A stretch of DNA of 64,000 nucleotides from Oscillospiraceae bacterium (GCA_015069185.1 SVJB01000001.1:141037-205036); one strand, 5' to 3'; numbered from the stretch's first letter, positions 1 through 12,094 are shown. Notes: generated by a model not told the origin, from the letters alone. Translations and numbers: made by a program.

Positions 1-1
1 T

Positions 2-1432
2 GATGGCACAAGAAAAGTAACAGGTTTTAAGATTTTTCAAGCTGATACTCCTTGGACAAATAACCAGGGCTTTGATGTTCAGTATCAGAACGGAAGCGAC
101 GAATGGAAGACTGCTTTGTCAGTAACAGCTTCAGACCTCGGAATAACAGATGGTAGCAAGTGGAAAGAGTACTCATATACCTTCGCTCAGACTCTTGAAC
201 TTACAGCATTCAGAATTTACGTTCCTACAGCTATGATAGGTGCAGGTGTGTCTGCTGTTGAATTATCAGAACTTGAGATTTATTCAAACGAAGAGCCAAA
301 GGTTAATCCTAATGCTAAGGTAAACCTTGCTCAAATGCTTGGTGTTACATATCATTGGTCCGGTACATGGGGCAACCAAGAGGATGACAACGCAGGTAAT
401 AATAATGGTCTTAATTGCTTCGACGGCAGAATCGGCGGAGACGATAACAAATGGGGTAGTGCTAATCTTAAAGAAGAGGCTCAGTATGTTGGTGTAGAAT
501 TTGCCTGGGCACAGAAAGTTGAAGGAATAAAAGTATGGCAGGCTAATACAACATGGACAGACAACCAAGGATTTGAGATTCAGTATCAAAATGGTACTGA
601 TGAATGGAAGACTGCTCTGACAGTAACAGCTGATGAGCTGGCATCTCTAGAGAAACACGGTACAGGTATTTGGAGTTACTTTGCAAAGGATTTTGATACT
701 CCGATAGAAGCTACAGCTATTAGAGTTTATGTAGCATCTGAATTTGTTGGTAGCAAAGATGCTGTTGAGCTTACAGAATTTGCTGTTTATGGTGTTGCTC
801 AATTCGGCGGCAAGGGTACAGGTAAGAATGATAGTAACTACGATATCGGTACAGTTACTCAATTAGATCTCTCAGGCGCTAAGGCGTATGCTACAACAAT
901 TGGTAGTGGCGCTGCTCAGTCTGCAATTGATGGTGATATTAATAGTAAATGGGGTGCACAACAGGGTATTATGCCACAGTCCTTATTAATCGATCTTGGT
1001 ACAGCTCAGAATATTGCAGGCTTTATTATAAATCAGGATCATAACTGGACAGACGTTACTGCATATACTTTAGAAGCAAACGTAAATGGCGAATGGATTG
1101 AGATTCTTTCCGAAAAGGATATAGATATGGATGAGGAATATCAGAAATATCTTGAGAACATTTGGAATACGTCTTTAATTCGTTTTACATTCACAGCCGT
1201 TGGTGACGGATGTAACCGTGGTGACGGCAATCAGCCTACAACAAGTGTTGATATGAAGGAAGTTAAGATTTTAACAGCTGAACCTGTTAACGATACACCT
1301 GATACACCTGACACACCTGATACTCCTGATACACCTGACACAGGAGATAACGGTCTTGTATTTGTTGCTATGATCGCTGTATGTGCTATGTGCGCAGCTA
1401 CATTAATTATTAAGAGAAAATCTGAAAATTAA
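2..1432 (+). CDS. Surface protein, 3' part (5' end outside window): repeated F5/8 type C (discoidin)-like modules, PDT linker repeat, C-terminal TM anchor
   Basis: Frame is open from base 2 (DGTRKVTGFKIFQADTPWTNNQGFDVQYQNGSDEWKTALSVTA), upstream of the listed ATG at 116. The same motif recurs (VEGIKVWQANTTWTDNQGFEIQYQNGTDEWKTALTVTA), and a third related module contains SAIDGDINSKWG. C-terminus is PDTGDNGLVFVAMIAVCAMCAATLIIKRKSEN. Confidence 0.8.
   Translation, partial: DGTRKVTGFKIFQADTPWTNNQGFDVQYQNGSDEWKTALSVTASDLGITDGSKWKEYSYTFAQTLELTAFRIYVPTAMIGAGVSAVELSELEIYSNEEPKVNPNAKVNLAQMLGVTYHWSGTWGNQEDDNAGNNNGLNCFDGRIGGDDNKWGSANLKEEAQYVGVEFAWAQKVEGIKVWQANTTWTDNQGFEIQYQNGTDEWKTALTVTADELASLEKHGTGIWSYFAKDFDTPIEATAIRVYVASEFVGSKDAVELTEFAVYGVAQFGGKGTGKNDSNYDIGTVTQLDLSGAKAYATTIGSGAAQSAIDGDINSKWGAQQGIMPQSLLIDLGTAQNIAGFIINQDHNWTDVTAYTLEANVNGEWIEILSEKDIDMDEEYQKYLENIWNTSLIRFTFTAVGDGCNRGDGNQPTTSVDMKEVKILTAEPVNDTPDTPDTPDTPDTPDTGDNGLVFVAMIAVCAMCAATLIIKRKSEN
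1292..1342 (+). repeat. 9-bp tandem repeat (GATACACCT-like, about 5.7 units) encoding DTP repeats
   Basis: gatacacct gatacacct gacacacct gatactcct gatacacct gacaca read directly. Confidence 0.9.
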
Positions 1433-1450
1433 TTAATATTTTAACCCCCA

Positions 1451-1496
1451 AAAACAGCCTCGGCTATTTTCATTAAATAGCCGGGCTGTTTTTTAT
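1451..1496 (+). terminator. Rho-independent terminator after surface protein gene
   Basis: AAAACAGCC-t-CGGCTATTT-tcatt-AAATAGCCG-GGCTGTTTT followed by T-rich sequence. Confidence 0.9.
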
Positions 1497-1536
1497 TTAT
1501 AATTTAATTGTTCGTGTTCCTCTTTGTATCTTTTTA

Positions 1537-1545
1537 TGATATAAT
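1537..1545 (+). promoter_or_regulatory. Candidate extended -10 promoter element upstream of uvrB
   Basis: TGATATAAT (TGnTATAAT); no good -35 hexamer at 17 bp. Confidence 0.45.
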
Positions 1546-1616
1546 AAATTTTCGCCTGATACACATATTATATATGTTTAATCAGAGAGAATACTTTCAC
1601 AAGAGGAGGTCTTGCT

Positions 1617-3626
1617 GTGAATAATAAGTTTGTTTTACATTCTGATTTTCAACCGACAGGTGATCAGCCTGAGGCAATAGAGAAGCTTACAGAAGGCATA
1701 GAAGATGGACTTCGAGAGCAAGTATTGCTGGGCGTTACCGGTTCCGGTAAGACATTTACAATGGCAAATATTATCGCAAAGCTAAATAGACCTACTCTTG
1801 TATTGGCTCATAACAAAACTTTGGCTGGACAGCTATATTCTGAATTCAAAGAGTTCTTTCCTGAAAATTGTGTGGAGTACTTTGTATCCTACTACGACTA
1901 TTATCAACCTGAAGCATATATCCCAATTTCGGATACATATATAGAAAAAGACTCAAGTATCAACGATGAGATAGATAGATTGAGGCATAGCGCCACTGCT
2001 GCACTGTTTGAGAGACGAGATGTTATTATAGTTGCCAGTGTATCATGTATATATGGGTTAGGTGATCCGGAAGATTATGTTGATCTGATGCTTTCGCTAA
2101 GGCCCGGTATGAATGTATCTATTCAAAGTATTGCAATGCGTTTGGTGCAGATGCATTATACACATGACAAATCGGATTTTAGTACTATTAATGCATTTAA
2201 GATTGCCGGAGATACACTGCTTGTAAAGCCGGCAGGATATAAAGATACAATAATGAAGATAAGCTTCTTTGGTGATGAGATTGAGAAAATAACACAACTG
2301 AGAGCTGCAGATTATAAGGTTGTAGGTACATTGTCACATTTGGCTATATTTCCTGCTTCACATTACTCGACGACTGACGCAAAAATGGAAAGAGCAATCA
2401 AAAGCATTTTAGAAGAACTGGATATCAGAGTAGCGGAGTTAAAAGATAATAACAAAATGTTAGAAGCTTATCGATTAGAGCAACGTACCAGATATGATAT
2501 GGAAATGCTTAAGGAAACAAAATTCTGTAGTGGTATTGAGAATTACTCAAGGCATATCAGCGGAAGACTCCCGGGAAGCGCACCATATACATTATTAGAT
2601 TATTTTCCAAAAGATTTTATAATGTTTATAGACGAATCGCATACAACCGTGCCACAGGTAAGAGCAATGTATAATGGTGATAGAGCACGTAAAGAATCTT
2701 TGGTTGAGTATGGTTTCAGACTTCCATCTGCTTTTGATAATCGGCCACTTAAATTTGATGAATTCTGCAATAAAATTAATCAGGTTATTTATGTCAGTGC
2801 TACGCCGGCTCCGTATGAAATGGGTCTTGCATCACAAGTTGTAGAGCAAATTATAAGACCGACAGGATTAATAGATCCGATAATAGAAGTAAGACCTATT
2901 GATGGACAGATAGATGATCTGGTAGGTGAGATAAGAAAAACAGCAGAGAAGAATGAAAGAGTACTTGTTACTACACTTACGAAAAAAATGGCTGAAGATC
3001 TGACTGAATATTTCACCAATATTGGCATAAAAGTAACATATCTGCATTCTGATATAAAAGCTTTAGAGAGAATGAAAATCATAAAGGACCTGAGAATGGG
3101 TGAATATGATGTGCTTGTTGGCATCAACCTGCTTAGAGAAGGTCTTGATATTCCGGAGGTATCACTTATAGCAATTCTTGATGCAGATAAGGCAGGATTT
3201 CTCAGAAGTGAGACATCGCTGATACAGACAGTTGGCAGAGCAGCAAGAAATGTAAATGGTAAAGTAATTATGTATGCCGACAGTGTTACGGAAGCAATGG
3301 CAAATGCTATCAGAGAGACTGCAAGACGAAGAGAAATACAAATTGAGTATAATACTCAGAATAATATTACTCCACGCAGTATACAGAAAGATGTGCGCGC
3401 TATTATCGAGACAGTACACAGAGAAGATGATTCGGTAGATGTATATGAAACAGACGCAGCGCTCAAGTCCGGCTTGATATTAACTGATGAAGAACTTGAC
3501 ATGGATGTATACGCATTGATTGATAAATTAACTGAGAAAATGGCTGAGGCTGCTTCGCAGCTTAAATACGAAGAAGCTGCTGCTATCAGAGATGCAATTC
3601 GTAAACTTAAGAAGGAGCTTATGTAA
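1617..3626 (+). CDS. uvrB: Excinuclease ABC subunit B
   Basis: GTG start with GAGGAGG upstream; [55 protein letters not shown]-terminal UVR motif ([20 protein letters not shown]). Confidence 0.98.
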   Translation: MNNKFVLHSDFQPTGDQPEAIEKLTEGIEDGLREQVLLGVTGSGKTFTMANIIAKLNRPTLVLAHNKTLAGQLYSEFKEFFPENCVEYFVSYYDYYQPEAYIPISDTYIEKDSSINDEIDRLRHSATAALFERRDVIIVASVSCIYGLGDPEDYVDLMLSLRPGMNVSIQSIAMRLVQMHYTHDKSDFSTINAFKIAGDTLLVKPAGYKDTIMKISFFGDEIEKITQLRAADYKVVGTLSHLAIFPASHYSTTDAKMERAIKSILEELDIRVAELKDNNKMLEAYRLEQRTRYDMEMLKETKFCSGIENYSRHISGRLPGSAPYTLLDYFPKDFIMFIDESHTTVPQVRAMYNGDRARKESLVEYGFRLPSAFDNRPLKFDEFCNKINQVIYVSATPAPYEMGLASQVVEQIIRPTGLIDPIIEVRPIDGQIDDLVGEIRKTAEKNERVLVTTLTKKMAEDLTEYFTNIGIKVTYLHSDIKALERMKIIKDLRMGEYDVLVGINLLREGLDIPEVSLIAILDADKAGFLRSETSLIQTVGRAARNVNGKVIMYADSVTEAMANAIRETARRREIQIEYNTQNNITPRSIQKDVRAIIETVHREDDSVDVYETDAALKSGLILTDEELDMDVYALIDKLTEKMAEAASQLKYEEAAAIRDAIRKLKKELM

Positions 3627-3627
3627 A

Positions 3628-6468
3628 ATGAAAGATAATTATATTATCATAGAAGGCGCCAAAGAAAATAATTTAAAAAATATAAATGTTACGATTCCTA
3701 AAAACAAATTAGTTGTTTTCACAGGACTTAGCGGTAGTGGTAAATCATCACTTGCTTTTGAGACTATCTATGCAGAGGGCCAGAGACGCTATATGGAGTC
3801 TCTGTCATCGTATGCAAGGATGTTTATCGGACAGATGGAAAAGCCTGATGTAGAACGTATAGAGGGCTTATCGCCGGCTATATCAATCGACCAGAAGACT
3901 ACATCCAAGAATCCAAGATCTACAGTAGGCACTGTAACAGAGATATACGACTACCTCAGATTATTATATGCCAGAGTCGGCACTCCGCACTGTCCTGTCT
4001 GTGGCAAAGAAATCAACGCTCAAACAGTAGATCAGATGACGGATACCATTATGAGTCTCAAACCGGGTACACGTGTACAGTTAATGGCACCGGTTGTTCG
4101 CGGACGCAAAGGCGAGTATACAAAATTACTGGAAGTGTTACGTAAGAATGGCTATTCCAGAGTACGGGTTGACGGTGAGATGTACGACCTAGACGAAGAG
4201 ATTACTCTGGAGAAATATAAGATTCATAATATTGAGGTAGTTGTAGACCGACTTATCATCAAGGAAGACATAGAAAGTAGAATCAGCGAATCCTTAGAAA
4301 CTGTGCTCACTTTAGCTTCCGGCTTAGCACTCGTATATGTTATGCCACATAGCGAGAATGACGAGGAGCCACAGACTGCGCCATATGAAATGCTTTTCAG
4401 CAGAAACTTTTCATGTAGCAAGTGTGGTGTCAGCCTGCCGGAGGTAAGTCCCAAAATGTTTTCCTTTAACAGTCCGCTTGGTGCTTGTGACAAGTGCGGC
4501 GGTATTGGCAGAGTAATGCAGTTTGATGAAAAATATTTTGAGAGCAAGATAGAACATAGATCTTTTAGCGACTTAGGACAGGCTATGCTTCTCAATAACA
4601 GTATGACAGAGAGAAGAGCTATTGTAGACGCTGTCAGCGAAACATATGGATTTGATCCGATAATGGAATTTAACACTTACAGCCGAGAAGTTAAGGATAT
4701 GATAATCAATGGTAGCGGAGATAAAGTTATAAAATATACAGGTGGATACATTACGCATGAAGAGCCTTTCCCCGGACTGTTACATGTGTTAGAGTCAAGA
4801 TATGAAAGAAAAATGCAGGGCAAATTTGAGGTATATCCTATTGAGTATTACATGCATGAGGATACATGCAGACAATGTGAGGGTAAACGCCTCAATAATA
4901 ATGCTTTGGCATTTACTGTAGGTGGAAAGAATATTTATGAATTTACAAGTCTACCTGTAAATGAAGCGTATGAATTCGTTACAAATCTAAAATTAAGCGA
5001 AGAAAAGACTATGATTGCTGCTGCAATTATAAAGGAACTCAAAGGTAGACTCAATTTCCTTATGAATGTTGGTCTTGGATATTTAACTTTATCAAGATCA
5101 AGCGGTACGTTATCCGGCGGAGAATCTCAGCGAATCAGATTGGCGACACAAATAGGTGCAGGCCTTGCCGGCGTTATATATATTCTGGACGAGCCAAGTA
5201 TCGGACTACACCAGAGAGATAATGCAAAGCTTCTCAAAACACTTACTGATCTACGTGATCTGGGTAATTCACTTATTGTAGTAGAGCATGATGAGGAGAC
5301 TATCAGAGCTGCTGACTATATTGTGGATATAGGTCCCGGAGCAGGTGTTCACGGAGGAAAGGTTGTAGCCTGTGGTACACCGGAAGAAATAATGAGTTGC
5401 CGAGATTCAATTACAGGTAAATACTTATCAGGAGAACTAAAAATCGATGTACCTACGCAGAGAAGAAAAGGTAATGGCAAATTTATTAGTATTAAAGGTG
5501 CCAGAGTTAATAATCTTAAGAATGTTAACGTAAATATACCATTAGGAACATTTACCTGCGTTACAGGTGTATCAGGTTCCGGTAAGAGCTCGCTTGTAAA
5601 CGAGGTGTTAGCAAAGGCAATTTTAAATGGTAGTTATGGCAAAGGCGATGTGTATGATGAGATTGTAGGCTTGCAGAATATTGATAAATTAATATTAATA
5701 GATCAGACACCTATAGGTCGTACACCAAGATCCAATCCCGCCACGTATGTTGGTCTTTTCACACCGATAAGAGAATTATTTGCTATGGTACCTGAAGCAA
5801 GGGCAAGAGGTTATAAGGCATCAAGATTCAGCTTCAATGTCAAGGGTGGCAGATGTGATGCCTGCGATGGAGACGGTATTAAGAAAATAGAAATGAACTT
5901 CCTGCCTGATGTATTTGTACCATGCGAGGTTTGTAAAGGTAAACGCTACAATAGGGAAACATTGGATATACGTTATAAAGGAAAGAATATAGCAGAGGTC
6001 CTTGATATGACGGTTGATGATGCTCTTGAATTCTTTGAAGATGTGCCACAAATAAAACGTAAAGTAGAGATGTTGTCGCAGGTAGGTCTTGGATATATAA
6101 GATTAGGTCAATCATCTACATCGTTGTCAGGCGGCGAAGCGCAGAGAGTAAAGCTTGCAGATGAATTATCAAAGGTTAGCACATCCAGAACCCTTTATAT
6201 ACTAGATGAGCCTACTACAGGACTTCACACACATGATGTAAAGCAGTTGATTGAGATTCTGCAAAGGTTGATAAATGGCGGAAATACAGTTATAGTTATA
6301 GAACATAATCTTGATATTATAAAGAATTCGGATTATATTATAGACATGGGTTACGAAGGTGGCAGCGGAGGCGGCAATGTTGTTGCATACGGTACACCTG
6401 AAGATATCGCAAAAGACACACGTTCTTATACGGGTCAGTATTTGAAAGGATTGCTTAAAAATGAGTAA
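3628..6468 (+). CDS. uvrA: Excinuclease ABC subunit A
   Basis: [66 protein letters not shown]; zinc motifs CPVCGKE and [11 protein letters not shown] signature LSGGE. ORF track start is 3592, but ATG 3628 fits the family N-terminus. Confidence 0.98.
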   Translation: MKDNYIIIEGAKENNLKNINVTIPKNKLVVFTGLSGSGKSSLAFETIYAEGQRRYMESLSSYARMFIGQMEKPDVERIEGLSPAISIDQKTTSKNPRSTVGTVTEIYDYLRLLYARVGTPHCPVCGKEINAQTVDQMTDTIMSLKPGTRVQLMAPVVRGRKGEYTKLLEVLRKNGYSRVRVDGEMYDLDEEITLEKYKIHNIEVVVDRLIIKEDIESRISESLETVLTLASGLALVYVMPHSENDEEPQTAPYEMLFSRNFSCSKCGVSLPEVSPKMFSFNSPLGACDKCGGIGRVMQFDEKYFESKIEHRSFSDLGQAMLLNNSMTERRAIVDAVSETYGFDPIMEFNTYSREVKDMIINGSGDKVIKYTGGYITHEEPFPGLLHVLESRYERKMQGKFEVYPIEYYMHEDTCRQCEGKRLNNNALAFTVGGKNIYEFTSLPVNEAYEFVTNLKLSEEKTMIAAAIIKELKGRLNFLMNVGLGYLTLSRSSGTLSGGESQRIRLATQIGAGLAGVIYILDEPSIGLHQRDNAKLLKTLTDLRDLGNSLIVVEHDEETIRAADYIVDIGPGAGVHGGKVVACGTPEEIMSCRDSITGKYLSGELKIDVPTQRRKGNGKFISIKGARVNNLKNVNVNIPLGTFTCVTGVSGSGKSSLVNEVLAKAILNGSYGKGDVYDEIVGLQNIDKLILIDQTPIGRTPRSNPATYVGLFTPIRELFAMVPEARARGYKASRFSFNVKGGRCDACDGDGIKKIEMNFLPDVFVPCEVCKGKRYNRETLDIRYKGKNIAEVLDMTVDDALEFFEDVPQIKRKVEMLSQVGLGYIRLGQSSTSLSGGEAQRVKLADELSKVSTSRTLYILDEPTTGLHTHDVKQLIEILQRLINGGNTVIVIEHNLDIIKNSDYIIDMGYEGGSGGGNVVAYGTPEDIAKDTRSYTGQYLKGLLKNE

Positions 6469-8794
6469 TGGAGAATTATGCAGTATATGTAAGAAAAGAA
6501 TAGCAACTGTGTTTATGACACAGATAGATAAAGACGGAAACCAGATAAACAAAGGTTTATGTCTGGTTTGTGCAAAGAAAATGGGACTGCCTCAGGTAAC
6601 TAAAATACTTGAGCAGATGGGTATATCAGACGAGGAACTGGAGGCGATGAGCGACAACATCAATTCTCTTATGGCTCCGGGTGAAGAGGGTGAGATTTTA
6701 GAAAGTGCCGGGGATGACAGCAATGCTGCGCCATCCGGTACAAATACGCCCAACCTTTTCAACATGTTTAATAACTTGAGCTCTATGTTCCCACATTCAT
6801 CAGAGCCACCACGCAGGCCTGATAATCAGAAGGGCGGTAAGGGCGCTAAGGGTGAAAAGGAGCAGAAGCCTCAATATAAGTTCTTATCTGCTTACAGCAC
6901 AGACTTGACAAAGAAAGCTACAGACGGAAAGATTGATAATGTTGTTGGTCGCGACAGAGAGATACAACGTATGATTCAGATACTGAACAGACGAACCAAA
7001 AATAATCCTGTACTTATAGGTGAGGCCGGTGTAGGTAAGACTGCAATCGCAGAAGGTCTGGCTCTTGCCATATCCAGAGGACAGGTGCCCAGTAAACTAT
7101 TGGGGCTTCGTGTACACCTACTGGATTTGACTGCTATGGTAGCCGGCACACAATTCAGAGGTCAGTTTGAGTCAAGAATGAAAGGTGTTATAGATGAGGT
7201 CAAGAGCGCAGGTAATATAGTGCTTGTTATAGACGAGGTTCATAATATTATGGGCGCAGGAGAAGCAGAAGGTTCTCTGAATGCAGCAAACATACTCAAA
7301 CCTGCTTTGTCACGCGGTGAGATACAGGTAATTGGCGCTACAACACTCAAAGAGTATAGGAAGTTCATTGAGAAAGACAGCGCCTTAGAGAGACGTTTCC
7401 AGCCTATATACGTAAATGAGCCGACTATATCAGAAGCAATAGAGATATTAAAGGGAATCAAGGTACATTACGAGGTGTACCATAAGGTAAGGATTAGTGA
7501 CAGATTAATTGAAGATGCCGTACGTATGTCAGAAAGATATATAGCTGATAGATTCTTGCCTGATAAGGCTATTGACGTAATTGATGAAGCTGCGTCACGC
7601 GCTAACCTACGCAATCCGGTGCTGCCTCAAATAGCTGAAGTAAATAAGAAAATTGCTGAAGTAAATCAACAAATTGCTGATACAGAAGCAAAAGAATTTA
7701 AGACAGATGAGGAGCGGAACGAAGGCTTCCGTGAGATTGCAGAACTCAAAAGTCAGCTTGCAGTACTACAGAATCAATTAAATGAGCTGTCAGAACATGA
7801 ATATGTAGATATTATTTACGACGATATTGCAAAAGTAATTGAGACATGGACCGGAATACCTGTGAAAACAATTTCAGCTGACGAAGCTCAAAGATTGCTT
7901 ACATTAGAAGAGAGGTTAAAGCAAAAGGTTATTGGTCAGGATGATGCAATATCATCACTGGCAAAGGCTATCAGACGCAATCGCTCGGGCTTCAAAAACA
8001 AGTTTAAACCATCGTCATTTATATTTGTAGGACCAACAGGTGTAGGTAAGACAGAGCTTGTAAAGCAGCTTACAATTGAAATGTTTGGTACTATTGAGGC
8101 TTTAGTCAGACTGGATATGTCTGAATACATGGAAAAGCATACTGTCTCAAAGCTTATCGGTTCACCACCCGGATATGTAGGATTTGATGAAGCAGGACAG
8201 CTTACTGAGAAAATAAGACGCAGACCTTATTCTGTAATACTACTTGATGAGATTGAGAAGGCACATGCAGATGTATATAATATGCTATTGCAGATTTTAG
8301 ATGACGGCAGACTGACTGACAGTCAGGGTAGGACTGTTAATTTTGAAAACACAATAATTATAATGACATCTAATGCAGGTACATCTATCAAGAGTGTTTC
8401 TTTGGGCTTTAATGCAGATGAGAATAATTCTATGTCCGAAATGGCATTGGATGCTCTTAAAAACATATTCAGGCCTGAATTCCTCAACCGTGTTGACAAG
8501 ACCATTGTTTTCAACAGATTAACACGCGATAATCTTATTGATATATCAAAGATCCTTGTAGGCGAAGTTATTGGACAATGCAAGGATAAGGGTATTGAGA
8601 TGACTGTAGAGGATAGTGTATATGAGTATCTGGCTGAAAATGGCTATGATGAAAAGTATGGAGCAAGACCTCTTGCAAGGCTCATCGAGAAAGATATAGA
8701 AGATGAGCTTGCAGATATGTATTTGCAGGGCAAGTTGACATCGGGATCAACACTTAAACTAAAAGTAAAAGAAGGTAGGATTGTTATATCTTGA
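6461..8794 (+). CDS. clpE: ClpE-like Hsp100 unfoldase with N-terminal CxxC-x23-CxxC zinc motif
   Basis: [12 protein letters not shown]...GLCLVCAKK, then two AAA+ modules ([29 protein letters not shown]). Overlaps uvrA by 8 bp. Confidence 0.85.
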   Translation: MSNGELCSICKKRIATVFMTQIDKDGNQINKGLCLVCAKKMGLPQVTKILEQMGISDEELEAMSDNINSLMAPGEEGEILESAGDDSNAAPSGTNTPNLFNMFNNLSSMFPHSSEPPRRPDNQKGGKGAKGEKEQKPQYKFLSAYSTDLTKKATDGKIDNVVGRDREIQRMIQILNRRTKNNPVLIGEAGVGKTAIAEGLALAISRGQVPSKLLGLRVHLLDLTAMVAGTQFRGQFESRMKGVIDEVKSAGNIVLVIDEVHNIMGAGEAEGSLNAANILKPALSRGEIQVIGATTLKEYRKFIEKDSALERRFQPIYVNEPTISEAIEILKGIKVHYEVYHKVRISDRLIEDAVRMSERYIADRFLPDKAIDVIDEAASRANLRNPVLPQIAEVNKKIAEVNQQIADTEAKEFKTDEERNEGFREIAELKSQLAVLQNQLNELSEHEYVDIIYDDIAKVIETWTGIPVKTISADEAQRLLTLEERLKQKVIGQDDAISSLAKAIRRNRSGFKNKFKPSSFIFVGPTGVGKTELVKQLTIEMFGTIEALVRLDMSEYMEKHTVSKLIGSPPGYVGFDEAGQLTEKIRRRPYSVILLDEIEKAHADVYNMLLQILDDGRLTDSQGRTVNFENTIIIMTSNAGTSIKSVSLGFNADENNSMSEMALDALKNIFRPEFLNRVDKTIVFNRLTRDNLIDISKILVGEVIGQCKDKGIEMTVEDSVYEYLAENGYDEKYGARPLARLIEKDIEDELADMYLQGKLTSGSTLKLKVKEGRIVIS
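7631..7680 (+). repeat. Tandem 21-bp repeat in the ClpE-like middle domain encoding heptads [14 protein letters not shown]
   Basis: ATAGCTGAAGTAAATAAGAAA ATTGCTGAAGTAAATCAACAA ATTGCTGA read directly. Confidence 0.7.
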
Positions 8795-10821
8795 TTAAGG
8801 ATAGATACAGCGATTTTGAGCAAGACTATCTGGGAAGAACTCAAAATGCTATAAATGTAAATATAAATGAAGAGTTGGAGTCTCTTAAGAAAAAACGTGA
8901 GCTTATACTAGAAGAACGTCAATATCTTGGTGATTATAACTATGAGCTTAAAGATGACGAGATTTACAATCTTATGAAGGTTGAGCATGTAGATACAAAT
9001 GCGTATGTTTATTCGCTGCACCGTTTAGATAAGTTGGGAAAGCTTATGAAAGAGCCGTATTTTGCACGCTTTGATTTTGCAGAGATTGACGAAGAGGATG
9101 AAGACGAAGATGACCTTCCTGAGCCGCAGGATGCAGATAATTACTATCTTGGCATCACAACTCTCAGGGATCCGGATAGCGGTTATATACTTGTATATGA
9201 CTGGAGGACTCCTATTGCTTCTTTGTATTACGAATCAAATCCCGGTCCGGCTGCTTATACAGCTCCCTCCGGAGATATTAAGGGATTGCTGTTTGGCAAG
9301 CGAAGATATACCTTCAATAATGGTAAGTTGCTTCGTTTCTGTGATGTTGACATGCCATCAGATGATGAGTTCTTAAATGACGCATTGGCCAGCCATGCGG
9401 ATAGCCATATGAAGACTATTATCAATACTATACAGACACAGCAATATAAAATAATGCGTGATTATATTGACGGCGTATCAATACTGCAAGGTTGTGCAGG
9501 CAGTGGCAAATCATCTATTGCTCTCCATAAGATAGCGTATATCATGTATCATTTTAGAAATAAGTTAGAGAATAAGAAAATAATGATTGTGTCACCAAAC
9601 GGCATCTTTTCTGACTATATATCTACTGTGCTTCCTGATCTCGGAGAAGAGAATGTTGACAGTGTACTTCCTGAAGATATGGTAAATGAAATATTGAAAA
9701 TACACGAGGGTTACACATATTTCTCACGCGAGCAAGCTATCGAGGCAGGATTATCGTCGATTCCGTATAAAGCAACCATGGAATTCAGAAACGCTGTTGT
9801 TGATTATATCAAGTACCTGTCAAAAACTATTTTTTCACCGGAAGATCTAATAATTGAACAAGCTGACAAAGAAATTACTGTTGGTGAAAATGAACTCAGA
9901 GATCTTTTTTATTCTGTTTATGCAGACATATCGCTTATGGATAGGACTGCTAAGGTGGCAGAGCATGTTTGTGACAAGTACCGTATCAGAGCAAATGAAC
10001 AGAGGCAGCAGATTTTCTATGAGTTACAATATATGATGAAGTCATTATCAATGACAGTATTGTACAAAATGATGTATACAGATGATGTATTTGCTGACAA
10101 GTACGGATATAATTTATCGGAAGATATGATTACAAAAGAAAATTCATGGGAAGACGCATGTGCTCTTGCTTTGATGACATTAAATATGTGCAATACAGAC
10201 GAGCTATCCAAAGATGTTTTCTATATTATTGCAGATGAAGCGCAGGATCTTATACCGGTATTTATTGATGTTTTAAAAACGTTTTACCAAGGATCAAATT
10301 ATCTATTCGTAGGCGATAAGAATCAGATGGTTTTCAACGGAACAGGTAATTTTGTAGAGGATATCAAGACTATTGTACTGAAGCGTCCACTTAGAGTATA
10401 CACGCTTGACACAAACTATAGATCAACAATAGAAATCTCAGACTATTCTGTGCGATATCTTACAGATAACAGCACTGTGACGTCTGTGCGTCACGGCGCA
10501 GACGTTATTGAAGAGACAAATCTCACAGGTGATGTGTGTCGCGAAGCTGTTATAGAACACATTCGTAAAATGGTAGATAATGGCTTTACCAGCGTTACTT
10601 TACTATGTAATACGCTCAAAGAGGCACAACGAATAAGAAATATGCTTAGACTACCAATGGCTATTGAGAATAAAATAACATTTAAGGCGCTGCCTGTTTA
10701 CCTGGCTAAGGGCTTAGAATATGATTGTGTTATCACTTATAACGTATCTGATGACTTAATGTATACTGCGTGCACAAGAGCTATGCACCAGCTGGTTGTA
10801 CTTAAAGATTGTTCGCTATAA
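8791..10821 (+). CDS. UvrD/HelD-like superfamily 1 helicase
   Basis: TTG start overlapping clpE stop (TTGA). Walker A GCAGSGKSSIALHKIAYI, DEAQDLIP, long N-terminal coiled-coil region as in HelD. Confidence 0.8.
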   Translation: MIKDRYSDFEQDYLGRTQNAINVNINEELESLKKKRELILEERQYLGDYNYELKDDEIYNLMKVEHVDTNAYVYSLHRLDKLGKLMKEPYFARFDFAEIDEEDEDEDDLPEPQDADNYYLGITTLRDPDSGYILVYDWRTPIASLYYESNPGPAAYTAPSGDIKGLLFGKRRYTFNNGKLLRFCDVDMPSDDEFLNDALASHADSHMKTIINTIQTQQYKIMRDYIDGVSILQGCAGSGKSSIALHKIAYIMYHFRNKLENKKIMIVSPNGIFSDYISTVLPDLGEENVDSVLPEDMVNEILKIHEGYTYFSREQAIEAGLSSIPYKATMEFRNAVVDYIKYLSKTIFSPEDLIIEQADKEITVGENELRDLFYSVYADISLMDRTAKVAEHVCDKYRIRANEQRQQIFYELQYMMKSLSMTVLYKMMYTDDVFADKYGYNLSEDMITKENSWEDACALALMTLNMCNTDELSKDVFYIIADEAQDLIPVFIDVLKTFYQGSNYLFVGDKNQMVFNGTGNFVEDIKTIVLKRPLRVYTLDTNYRSTIEISDYSVRYLTDNSTVTSVRHGADVIEETNLTGDVCREAVIEHIRKMVDNGFTSVTLLCNTLKEAQRIRNMLRLPMAIENKITFKALPVYLAKGLEYDCVITYNVSDDLMYTACTRAMHQLVVLKDCSL

Positions 10822-10837
10822 TTCGTAGGAGATAAAT

Positions 10838-11674
10838 ATGTCATATGCAGGAGATGTAAAATTACAGATTGCACAAAGTCGATTGGCCTCAGAAGAGTCT
10901 GTTTTAGGCGAGAAACTTGCATATACTATTCTTCATGGAAATACAGCCTATAGTGAAAATAAATCATATATAGAACGAATTTGTGCTGTGTATGAATACA
11001 ATGATGAAAAATCTTTTGTAAGAAGGTTTGTTAGAAAAATTAATGGAGGTACTCTTTTGTATGGTGCTGAGTTCTCTGCATATTTTCATAAAGAGGCCGT
11101 TTTCAGCCCGGAGTTTGCAATAGGCTTTATAAGAGCTTGCTTTATAAAAAATGGTTTTGTTTCTGCTCCTGATAAGCCTGCTCATTTTGAGATTACATTT
11201 GACGACGAGGATGCCAAAGATGTGTGCATAAGATCTTTTACAGAAATACAATGCGAACCAAGAGAATCAATGCGATCAGGTAAATATCTTATATATATGA
11301 AAGATGCTGCTAAGATTTCGGATTTATTAGCAAGACTTGGCGCAGTAAAAGCTATGCTTGAATATGAAAACGGCAGAATAATGAGAGTGGCTAATAATAT
11401 GGCAAACAGAGGATTTAACTGCGATATGGCCAATCTGAATAAATCACTTAATTGTGCACAGAAACAAACAGAGATGATTAATAACTTTTCAAAAATGCGT
11501 CAGTTTGCTTTACTTCCTGCTGAACTAAAAGAAATGGCGCGTATCAGAATGGAAAATCCGGAAAAGAATCTTAGCGATTTGGGACAGCTTTTCAACCCGC
11601 CGTTATCAAAATCAGGAGTATCACACAGACTTAAGAAATTAGAACAGCTATATCAGAGCTATATCAAAAAATAA
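10838..11674 (+). CDS. whiA: DNA-binding protein WhiA
   Basis: N-terminal LAGLIDADG-like fold region (GAEFSAYFHKEAVFSPEFAIGFIRACFIKNGFVSAPDKPAHFEITF) and C-terminal HTH (LSDLGQLFNPPLSKSGVSHRLKKLEQL). Confidence 0.93.
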   Translation: MSYAGDVKLQIAQSRLASEESVLGEKLAYTILHGNTAYSENKSYIERICAVYEYNDEKSFVRRFVRKINGGTLLYGAEFSAYFHKEAVFSPEFAIGFIRACFIKNGFVSAPDKPAHFEITFDDEDAKDVCIRSFTEIQCEPRESMRSGKYLIYMKDAAKISDLLARLGAVKAMLEYENGRIMRVANNMANRGFNCDMANLNKSLNCAQKQTEMINNFSKMRQFALLPAELKEMARIRMENPEKNLSDLGQLFNPPLSKSGVSHRLKKLEQLYQSYIKK

Positions 11675-11767
11675 ATTTTCAAATTATTTCCCAAAATCAA
11701 ATATTGCCCGGGTAATAATAGTATCATTAGTTTTGAAATACTTAAGATAAACTAAGGAGGATATACT

Positions 11768-12094
11768 ATGAAATTCGGGTTAGCTCATACCGGCAATACG
11801 CTTATTGTAAGAATTGCCGGTGAACTTGATCATCATTACACAGATGAAATTCGCATACGTATAGACAGCGAAATAATGAAGCCTTATGTGCAGAATGTTG
11901 TGTTTGACTTTAACAAACTTACGTTTATGGACAGTTCGGGTATTGGTATGATTGTTGGCCGCTATAAGAAAATTAAAGCAGTTGGTGGTAATATTTATAT
12001 CATGTGTGGTAATAAAACAGTAAAGAAAATACTTGAGATGTCAGGTGTGTTTCAATTTGCAAAAATATGTGATGACATAAATGATGCCGTATAA
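11768..12094 (+). CDS. spoIIAA: Anti-sigma F factor antagonist
   Basis: STAS domain with FMDSSGIGMIVGRYK; followed by spoIIAB and sigF. Confidence 0.95.
   Translation: MKFGLAHTGNTLIVRIAGELDHHYTDEIRIRIDSEIMKPYVQNVVFDFNKLTFMDSSGIGMIVGRYKKIKAVGGNIYIMCGNKTVKKILEMSGVFQFAKICDDINDAV

Noticed and set aside
1292-1342. CRISPR-like repeat array
   Set aside because: 9-bp units in frame inside a coding linker; no spacers and no cas genes.
4224-4676. 150-aa antisense ORF inside uvrA (and many similar minus-strand ORFs inside core genes)
   Set aside because: Lies fully opposite a well-supported gene; no RBS or recognisable domain. Treated as shadow ORFs.
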